Below are positions 24,359 through 29,380 of a stretch of 29,380 nucleotides of DNA, piece after piece. Origin of the DNA: JAVMKJ01 sp031732875 (GTDB taxonomy: Bacteria; Pseudomonadota; Gammaproteobacteria; Competibacterales; Competibacteraceae); contig JAVMKL010000126.1 in NCBI GenBank assembly GCA_031732875.1, positions 1 through 29,380 of the forward strand, read 5' to 3'. The stretch's first letter is position 1. Each line of letters begins with the position of its first letter. The position numbers and the translations under genes were made by a program. The notes under the pieces are model-generated. The model made no database searches and was not told the DNA's origin. It saw nothing but the letters and a program-made list of their open reading frames with translations.

Positions 24359-24997
24359 ATGGACCCCAGCCAAATTCACCAACTCTTCGCCCGTCTGCGG
24401 GCCGACCGGCCCCGCCCGACCACCGAGCTGCGCTATCTCGGCCCGTTCGAACTGTTGGTCGCGGTCGTCCTGTCGGCGCAATCGACCGACAAGAAGGTCA
24501 ACGAAGCCACCGAACGGCTGTTTGCCGTCGCCAATACCCCGCAGGCCATGCTCGAACTGGGCGAAACCGGTCTGAAGAGCTACATCAAGACCATCGGCCT
24601 GTACAACAACAAGGCCGCCAACCTCCGCAAGACCTGCGCCCTGCTGCTGGAACGGCACGGCGGCGAGGTACCGCGCGACCGGGCGGCGCTGGAGTCCTTG
24701 CCGGGCGTCGGACGCAAGACCGCCAACGTCATCCTCAACACCGCGTTCGGCGAACCGACCATCGCCGTCGACACTCATATCTTTCGGGTCGCCAATCGAA
24801 CCGGGCTGGCGCCAGGCAGAACGGTGCGGGATGTGGAGGAAGGACTGCTGGCGGTGACGCCGGATGAGTTCAAACAGGATGCCCATCACTGGCTGATCCT
24901 GCACGGCCGCTATGTCTGCGCCGCCCGCAAGCCGCGTTGCCCGGCCTGTCCGATCCGCGGATTGTGCGAGTATCCATACAAAAGTGAGGTCGACTGA
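24359..24997 (+). CDS. nth: Endonuclease III (DNA glycosylase/AP lyase)
   Basis: Nth removes oxidised pyrimidines and cleaves the abasic site. The 212-residue protein keeps the E. coli numbering: helix-hairpin-helix LPGVGRKTANVIL with catalytic K120, D138 in VDTHIFRV, and the 4Fe-4S ligands C187, C194, C197 and C203 (spacing 6-2-5). It follows rnfE by 150 bp, a conserved linkage. An imperfect GC-rich inverted repeat (about 24250-24292) lies in that gap. The stop overlaps the start of the DUF1841 gene by one base (TGATG). Confidence 0.96.
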   Translation: MDPSQIHQLFARLRADRPRPTTELRYLGPFELLVAVVLSAQSTDKKVNEATERLFAVANTPQAMLELGETGLKSYIKTIGLYNNKAANLRKTCALLLERHGGEVPRDRAALESLPGVGRKTANVILNTAFGEPTIAVDTHIFRVANRTGLAPGRTVRDVEEGLLAVTPDEFKQDAHHWLILHGRYVCAARKPRCPACPIRGLCEYPYKSEVD

Positions 24998-25428
24998 TGT
25001 TTGGCAACGATCGCGACGGCCTGCGCCGCTACTACTGCGCGGTGTGGGAAAAGGCCAGCGCCGGCCAAGCGCTGGAACCGCTCGAACGCCTCATCGCCGA
25101 GGTCGTTCGCCAGCATCCCGAATATCAGGCGGTGTTGGCCCACCCGGAGGCCGCGCTGGGCCGCGAATACACTCCGGAGATGGGCCAGACCAACCCGTTC
25201 CTGCACATGGGCATGCACATCGCCATTCAGGAGCAACTGGGCGCCGACCGACCGACCGGCATTCTCGATGTCTACCGGCAGCTTTGCCGGCGGGTGGGGG
25301 GCAGCCATGCCGCCGAGCACGCCATGATGGAGTGTCTGGGCGAGACCCTGTGGGAGGCGCAGCGCGACGGCAGGGAACCGGACGAACGGGTCTATCTGGA
25401 GCGGTTACGGCGGTTGGCGCGACCGTGA
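24997..25428 (+). CDS. DUF1841 family protein
   Basis: This 143-residue cytoplasmic protein has no signal peptide or membrane segment. It matches DUF1841, a family of unknown function in beta- and gammaproteobacteria: NPFLHMGMHIAIQEQL, then RPTGI and the His-rich helix GGSHAAEHAMMECLGETLWEA. The conserved His and Glu residues in these two helices could bind a metal, but this is inference. It is translationally coupled to nth (TGATG), so a link to DNA repair is possible though unproven. Confidence 0.88.
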   Translation: MFGNDRDGLRRYYCAVWEKASAGQALEPLERLIAEVVRQHPEYQAVLAHPEAALGREYTPEMGQTNPFLHMGMHIAIQEQLGADRPTGILDVYRQLCRRVGGSHAAEHAMMECLGETLWEAQRDGREPDERVYLERLRRLARP

Positions 25429-25499
25429 GCGGATTTTAGTTATCGCCAGCCGGGATGGCGGAATCGGAATCCAACAAACGCCGATACCGGTGTGGTGCT

Positions 25500-25525
25500 G
25501 AGGGTTGCGGGTCGACGCAACCCTC
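25500..25525. terminator. Hairpin between convergent genes
   Basis: A perfect 10-bp inverted repeat (gagggttgcg / cgcaaccctc, 6-nt loop) lies between the DUF1841 stop and the convergent DUF2934-repeat gene. No T-tract follows on either strand, so it may be a weak terminator or a dispersed palindrome. Confidence 0.45.
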
Positions 25526-25546
25526 CGGCCGAACGGGATGGTGACG

Positions 25547-26173
25547 CTATTTCGCCGTGGCTGGGCGTTGTCGCTGTTTTGGGGTGCGCTTGGGGGGGCG
25601 TTCCGGCTGTTTGGTATTCTCCAGGATGGTAGCCGGTTCGCTCGCGGCGAGCGAGTCCAGGACTTTTTGCTCCGCCGCCAGCCAGAAATCGAGCGCCGAG
25701 CCGTACTGGCGCCCCGCCGTCTCCCAAAGCAGATAGGCCGTCTTGCGGATTTGCTCCAGATAGTTTGCCGGCGAGAACGTCTCGAAGGTCTTGGCCAGTG
25801 CTTCTTCTTTGCCGAGGCTGGCGCCTGCGGCGCGCGCCGCCGACTCCGCGAGCAGGCGCAGATGCTTTTCGGCCGCCAGCCAGTAATCCATCGAGCGATC
25901 GCGCTGCTCGACGCTGGTCGCCCACATGCAGTGGGCCAGTTCGCGAACGCGATAGCGATACAGGGCGTGCAGGGCCGAGGGCCAAGCCGTCATGTTCTCC
26001 AAGACCGTGGTGGTGGCGGCATTCGCCCGACGGGCCGAATCGGCCGTCATTTCGATGACCATCTGCTCCGCCATCTTCCAGAAATCAAGGGCCGTTCGAC
26101 TGAAGTCGGTTCCAGCCGTCAGCCAGATGTCATACGCAAGATTGCGAATATCGTGCTCCAGATCGTTTTCCAT
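25547..26173 (-). CDS. Protein with three DUF2934-like repeats
   Basis: The 208-residue soluble protein is made of three repeats of about 66 residues, each starting with a DUF2934-like motif: IRNLAYDIWLTAG with DFWKMAEQMV (9-39), VRELAHCMWATS with DYWLAAEKHL (76-105), and IRKTAYLLWETAG with DFWLAAEQKV (142-171). DUF2934 units normally occur once, as a short AY-x-lW-x-nG...hW-x-AE helix pair of unknown function. Ala-rich helices link the units, and the C-terminus is a Lys/Arg/Pro/Gln tail suited to binding nucleic acid or an anionic surface. A phasin-like role on storage granules is conceivable but not shown. The ATG at 26173 is chosen over an upstream GTG (26221). Confidence 0.75.
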   Translation of the reverse strand: MENDLEHDIRNLAYDIWLTAGTDFSRTALDFWKMAEQMVIEMTADSARRANAATTTVLENMTAWPSALHALYRYRVRELAHCMWATSVEQRDRSMDYWLAAEKHLRLLAESAARAAGASLGKEEALAKTFETFSPANYLEQIRKTAYLLWETAGRQYGSALDFWLAAEQKVLDSLAASEPATILENTKQPERPPKRTPKQRQRPATAK

Positions 26174-26262
26174 CGTCTTGGTTGTCCTGTCTTGTTGCCC
26201 TTCGTTATATTCGATCAACACGGCTCGCCGATACGGCGACGAGGCGCGTGATGCCCGAGGTA

Positions 26263-26290
26263 GTTAGACCTTAACTTTAGCTGATGGCAA
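26263..26290 (-). promoter_or_regulatory. Candidate sigma-70 promoter for the DUF2934-repeat gene
   Basis: On the minus strand, ttgcca (26285-26290) and tctaac (26263-26268) are 16 bp apart, matching -35 and -10 at five and four of six positions. It would give a leader of about 85 nt. Support is from pattern only. Confidence 0.3.
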
Positions 26291-26453
26291 CGCTTGTATC
26301 TTCAAGGTGAATTAATTCGGGCTCCGCATGGGTCCGTGTCGGCTTGAAGCCATAAAGCCGCGGATCTCCGGTGTTCCGAACCGCGCTCGCTCCCGCGTGG
26401 CGGCATCGGGGGGGAACCGGCGGTTTCCATGGGTTCGAACGCGATCGCCAATG

Positions 26454-26481
26454 AAAAACGCCGGCGATCGCCGGCGTTTTT
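26454..26481. terminator. Strong bidirectional intrinsic terminator
   Basis: A perfect 12-bp stem (aaaaacgccggc / gccggcgttttt) with a gatc loop carries T runs on both strands. It lies 20 bp after the stop of the DUF2189 gene (26502, minus strand) and so most likely ends that transcript. Confidence 0.9.
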
Positions 26482-26501
26482 TGTAACTGCCCGGGGGGCG
26501 A

Positions 26502-27305
26502 TCAAAGCGGCTGTTGTTCGATGTCGCCATCCTCGACTAAATCCCGGTAGGCGTGCCAGGTGGCATGGCCGATCAGCGGCAGGGTGATGATCAGGCCGAG
26601 GTAGAAGGTGACCAGGCCGATTCCGGTGAAGATTGCGATCAGCGCCGCCCACAGCACCATCGGGGTCGGGTTGGCGCGAACGGCGCTGAGGCTGGTCAGC
26701 ACCGCCGTGATGAAATCGATCTTGCGATCCAGCAGCATCGGGATGGATACCACGCTGATCGAGAATACGATCGCGGCGATGACCGCGCCCACCAGCGCGA
26801 AGATCGCCAGGAACGCCAGGCCGCTGCCCGAGAAGAACAGGCTCGCGGCCGTGGCTTCCAGCGTCAGATCGCCGCCACCGCCGACGGCGACGCCGAACAG
26901 TACCGCCGACAGGCGCACCCAGACGATCATGAACAGGCCGACCAGCAATCCGAACAGCAGAATCGACGGCGCGTTCCGCCGCCAGGCCGTCAGCGCGTGC
27001 TCGAAGGTTGCGGGTTCGCCCGCCTCCAGCCGGCGGCTGATGTCGTACAAGCCCATCGACAGAAACGGACCGACCAGCAGGAAGCTCGTGGTCAGGGCCA
27101 ACACGTATTGGAATCGGGCCTCGGCCGTATAGATCACCAGGTAGCCCATGATCACGAACAGCAGGCCGTAGGAAATGCTCGCCGCGGGCGCTCGCCACAG
27201 GTCTTTCCAGCCGGCTCCGAGCCATTCCCAGGGCTGATCCATGGAGACGACGCGGACCTTGGGGGTGGTCAGGGAGCTTTCGATAACAGGAATGGAAGCA
27301 ATCAT
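26502..27305 (-). CDS. DUF2189 family integral membrane protein
   Basis: The 267-residue protein matches DUF2189 (COG5473-like), a membrane family of unknown function. After a soluble N-terminus with the typical WLGAGWKDLWRAP segment there are about six hydrophobic segments, among them SYGLLFVIMGYLVIY and the later FYLGLIITLPLIGHATWHAY near the C-terminus. The ATG at 27305 is preferred because gaggga lies six bases upstream on the minus strand; a longer frame to 27359 has no such site. The gene appears monocistronic, with a strong terminator after it and the terminator of the upstream gene before it. Confidence 0.88.
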   Translation of the reverse strand: MIASIPVIESSLTTPKVRVVSMDQPWEWLGAGWKDLWRAPAASISYGLLFVIMGYLVIYTAEARFQYVLALTTSFLLVGPFLSMGLYDISRRLEAGEPATFEHALTAWRRNAPSILLFGLLVGLFMIVWVRLSAVLFGVAVGGGGDLTLEATAASLFFSGSGLAFLAIFALVGAVIAAIVFSISVVSIPMLLDRKIDFITAVLTSLSAVRANPTPMVLWAALIAIFTGIGLVTFYLGLIITLPLIGHATWHAYRDLVEDGDIEQQPL

Positions 27306-27448
27306 CTTAATCCCTCTTTCAACGTTTGGTGTTGCAAGGCGGAGTTGAGTCGACGCCATCCGTGGACCTGATGCAATCCTGAGTATCGTGCTTGGTTATT
27401 TCCTGAACCAAAAGACCATGCAAACGAGAAAGAGTTGCAACAACGAAA

Positions 27449-27468
27449 AGGGGCTCCGTGGAGCCCCT
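27449..27468 (-). terminator. Intrinsic terminator after the glycogen synthase gene
   Basis: A 9-bp stem (aggggctcc / ggagcccct) lies 30 bp beyond the stop at 27498. On the minus strand it is followed by ttttcgttgttg, a short T-rich tract. Confidence 0.75.
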
Positions 27469-27497
27469 GAAAAGGATGGCCGGGACCGGCTCCCGCT

Positions 27498-28730
27498 CTA
27501 GCTCCGTTGTGGCCGCAACCGGCGATAGAGGTCGTAGGTCTGCTGGGCGATGCTGCGCCAACTGTAGTGCCGTTCGACGCGCTCGCGGCCGGCCTGGCTC
27601 ATCCGGTCCCGCAATGCCGGATCGGCGGCCAGGCGGTTGATGGCGTCGGCCAGTCCGCGTTCGAATTTGGCGGGCGCGATGGGATCGTGCGGCGGTTCCA
27701 GCGACAGGTGCGGGTCCACCAGAAAGCCGGTTTCGCCGTCCACCACCACCTCGCAGATACCGCCGACCGCGCTGCCCACCACCGGGGTGCCGCAGGCCAT
27801 CGCTTCCAGGTTGATAATGCCGAACGGCTCGTAAATCGAAGGGCAGCAGAAAATGGCGGCGTGCGAGTATAGGGCGATGGTGGTTTGGCGCGAGACCATC
27901 TTGGGAATCCAGACGATGCCGGAACGGTGGCTTTGCAGTTCCTGCACCATGTCTTCCATCTCGCGCTGCATGGCCAGGGTGTCGGCGTCGCCGGCGCACA
28001 GCACGACCTGCAAGCTGGGGTCGAGGTGTGGGATGGCTTGCAGCAGGTAGTACAGCCCTTTCTGCCGAGTCATCCGTCCGACGAATAGAACATAGGGGCG
28101 CTTGGGGTCGATGCCGAACTGGGCGAGGGCTTCGGGATCGTGGGTCGGGTGGTATTCCTCGGTGTCGATGCCGTTGGGAATGACCACCACCCGGGTCGGT
28201 TCGACGTCGAACAACCGCAGAATGTCGTCACGGGTACTGCGCGAGACGGCGATGATGGCATCGGCCGTTTCCAGCGCGGTCTTTTCGATCCAGCGGGAGA
28301 GATCGTAGCCGTGGCCGAGCTGTTCGCGCTTCCAGGGTCGCAGCGGTTCCAGCGAGTGAACCGTGATGACCATCGGAATGTTGTAGAGGATCTTGGCGAG
28401 GATGCCGCTGAAGTGGGCATACCAGGTATGGCAGTGGATCACCTCGGCGGTGCCGTCCAGATCGTCGCCGATGCCCTGGCCGACGAAGGCCAGGCAGGTG
28501 CTCAGGGCCTTGAGCGGCGAGACGAAGGATTGCGGGCAGCCGGCGAAATGGGTGGTATCCATCTTGATGCCGCGTACGTGCAACTGGCCCTCGTCGACCG
28601 CCTGATCGTGGAAGCTGCGCACTTCGACCTGGGTCAGCTTGGCCAGTTCGCGGGACAGGTATTCGACGTGGACGCCCGCGCCGCCGTAAACATACGGGGG
28701 ATATTCGTTGGTGGTCAGCAGGACGCGCAT
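27498..28730 (-). CDS. Glycogen synthase, GT4 family (GlgM/actinobacterial GlgA type)
   Basis: The 410-residue GT4 retaining glycosyltransferase resembles the enzymes annotated as glgA in Corynebacterium and Mycobacterium, where some members (GlgM) make maltose 1-phosphate from ADP-glucose. It has an N-terminal Rossmann fold with EYPPYVYGGAGVHVEYLSREL, IHCHTWYAHF and ITVHSLEPLRPWK. The C-terminal nucleotide-sugar domain has VGRMTRQKG and the E-x7-E pair E301/E309 (EPFGIINLE). It differs from the GT5 GlgA of E. coli in length (about 477 aa there) and motifs. Whether this copy makes glycogen directly or maltose 1-phosphate depends on a GlgE partner not seen here. aagggag lies ten bases before the ATG. 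Confidence 0.88.
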   Translation of the reverse strand: MRVLLTTNEYPPYVYGGAGVHVEYLSRELAKLTQVEVRSFHDQAVDEGQLHVRGIKMDTTHFAGCPQSFVSPLKALSTCLAFVGQGIGDDLDGTAEVIHCHTWYAHFSGILAKILYNIPMVITVHSLEPLRPWKREQLGHGYDLSRWIEKTALETADAIIAVSRSTRDDILRLFDVEPTRVVVIPNGIDTEEYHPTHDPEALAQFGIDPKRPYVLFVGRMTRQKGLYYLLQAIPHLDPSLQVVLCAGDADTLAMQREMEDMVQELQSHRSGIVWIPKMVSRQTTIALYSHAAIFCCPSIYEPFGIINLEAMACGTPVVGSAVGGICEVVVDGETGFLVDPHLSLEPPHDPIAPAKFERGLADAINRLAADPALRDRMSQAGRERVERHYSWRSIAQQTYDLYRRLRPQRS

Positions 28731-29235
28731 TGTTGTTATGCTCCCTTGGCCGGGTGAGCGGCGATGAGTTGGATGGGTTCCGATGGCACGTTCGGAATGA
28801 TCTTGTCATTATTATAAAGAGTGATTATGCCAAGCGGGACGAGATTTTTGGAAGGGCGGTAGGCGGCCATAACATTGGTTTGTTTCCATGCTCGAGGATT
28901 GCTGCGTGATCGATGAACTAATTTTCCAGTCTTGGGCAGCGAACCGCGAGCTCGACAGCCTTGTTGGTGGTGGAAAGAACGGCTTTCACATTGCGTGGTG
29001 ACCTCCGCTCTCAGCATAAGGCGATCACTAACATGGTTGAAACGGACGGCGGTGCATCTGGTCGTGCCCGAAGATCGGCTCGTACCCATGATCCCCGACG
29101 GGCGCGGCTATTAGCGCGCCATCGCGTCCCGTATCGAAGCCGGCACGCTCTACTTCTATCGGTGGGACGAGAAAATCGAGCGGTGCCCGATCTCCACCCC
29201 AGCCATCCCATCTTTTACAACGGGAGTCACCACCT
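28731..29235. other. Divergent intergenic region
   Basis: These 505 bp separate the glycogen synthase gene (minus) from the gene starting at 29236 (plus). Near 28800-28835 there is an AT-rich island that could hold promoters for either side. Open frames of up to about 117 codons exist on both strands but lack recognisable motifs, good ribosome-binding sites or the codon pattern of the neighbours. The stretch from about 28900 to 29200 has the look of decayed coding sequence, yet I cannot name a parent gene. Confidence 0.5.
28811..28816 (-). promoter_or_regulatory. Candidate -10 element of the glycogen synthase gene
   Basis: On the minus strand this reads tataat, exact to consensus, about 80 bp before the ATG. 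A matching -35 at 16-18 bp is not visible; ttggca lies only 11 bp upstream. Confidence 0.3.
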
Positions 29236-29380
29236 ATGGCTCGTAGACCCTCGTTTCACCTGCCCAACTCGCTGCGGATGGGACTGCTGATCGCCGCGCT
29301 GGTCGGTCTGCTGATCGGCACACTAGCCTGGTTCCAGATCGAACGCGAACGCCGCAACGATCTGGAGGAGATGGACCGCC
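29236..29380 (+). CDS. Membrane-anchored protein, N-terminus only
   Basis: The gene runs off the window after 48 codons. It encodes a short basic N-terminus (MARRPSFHLPNSLR), one membrane segment (about residues 15-34) and the beginning of a charged helix (IERERRNDLEEMDR). This layout fits a signal-anchored sensor such as a histidine kinase, a cyclase or a HAMP-bearing enzyme, but no diagnostic motif is in view. gggag (29222-29226) lies nine bases before the ATG. It is divergent from the glycogen synthase gene. Confidence 0.7.
   Translation, partial: MARRPSFHLPNSLRMGLLIAALVGLLIGTLAWFQIERERRNDLEEMDR

Larger units (their letters stand above)
26174..26501. other. Gene-free region between two minus-strand genes
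   Basis: This 328-bp stretch is AT-rich near 26200-26320 and holds a candidate minus-strand promoter for the DUF2934-repeat gene. At its other end is the strong terminator of the DUF2189 gene. I see no convincing gene or RNA in the rest. Confidence 0.6.

Noticed and set aside
29040..29210. Remnant of a REP-associated tyrosine transposase (frame with IEAGTLYFYRW)
   Set aside because: The similarity to the usual GGTYFFT motif is only a few residues, with a stop codon nearby and no catalytic His or Tyr context.

Overview
The window looks like the chromosome of a GC-rich, Gram-negative gammaproteobacterium. Two gene orders support this: kdsD-kdsC-lptC-lptA-lptB-rpoN-hpf-ptsN with rapZ, and rnfABCDGE-nth. 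A YihG-type acyltransferase and a DUF1841 protein fit as well. A glycogen synthase of the GT4 GlgM/actinobacterial type would suit a glycogen-storing lineage such as Competibacter relatives, but that placement is only a guess. I saw no rRNA, tRNA, CRISPR array or intact insertion sequence.

Layout. Positions 1-3718 (+) hold the end of a defence cluster: a 5'-truncated DUF4276 gene whose stop overlaps the GTG start of a type I restriction subunit gene, hsdR. Positions 3816-4793 (+) encode a quinone oxidoreductase. On the minus strand at 4858-6311 a CBS-pair protein is translationally coupled to a histone-deacetylase-like amidohydrolase. From 6490 to 16267 (+) runs a long, tightly packed cluster: Kdo synthesis (kdsD, kdsC), LPS export (lptC, lptA, lptB), sigma-54 (rpoN), ribosome hibernation (hpf), and a regulatory phosphotransferase set (ptsN, hprK, rapZ, ptsH, ptsI). 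A convergent minus-strand pair (YihG-like acyltransferase and zinc-ribbon Nudix hydrolase, 16277-17756) is followed by divergent argF (17884-18804). The Rnf complex operon rnfABCDGE and then nth and a DUF1841 gene occupy 19053-25428 (+). The rest is mostly minus strand: a protein with three DUF2934-like repeats, a DUF2189 membrane protein and the glycogen synthase. The N-terminus of a membrane-anchored protein starts at 29236 (+).

How the genes work together. The kds/lpt genes make and deliver LPS. The PTS genes encode EI, HPr, EIIA-Ntr and an HPr kinase but no sugar permease in this window, so they look like a signalling cascade. HPr keeps both the catalytic His and the kinase-target Ser. 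Rnf couples NADH-ferredoxin electron transfer to an ion gradient.

The most unusual signal is a 45-bp palindromic repeat inserted in frame inside two unrelated genes: hsdR (one copy before Walker A and three tandem copies before the DEAH box) and rnfC (two tandem copies in the tail). At the three sites it is read in three different frames. Other points of interest are two mutually exclusive hairpins in the argF leader, a 21-codon duplication at the end of the Nudix gene, and the triple-DUF2934 protein.
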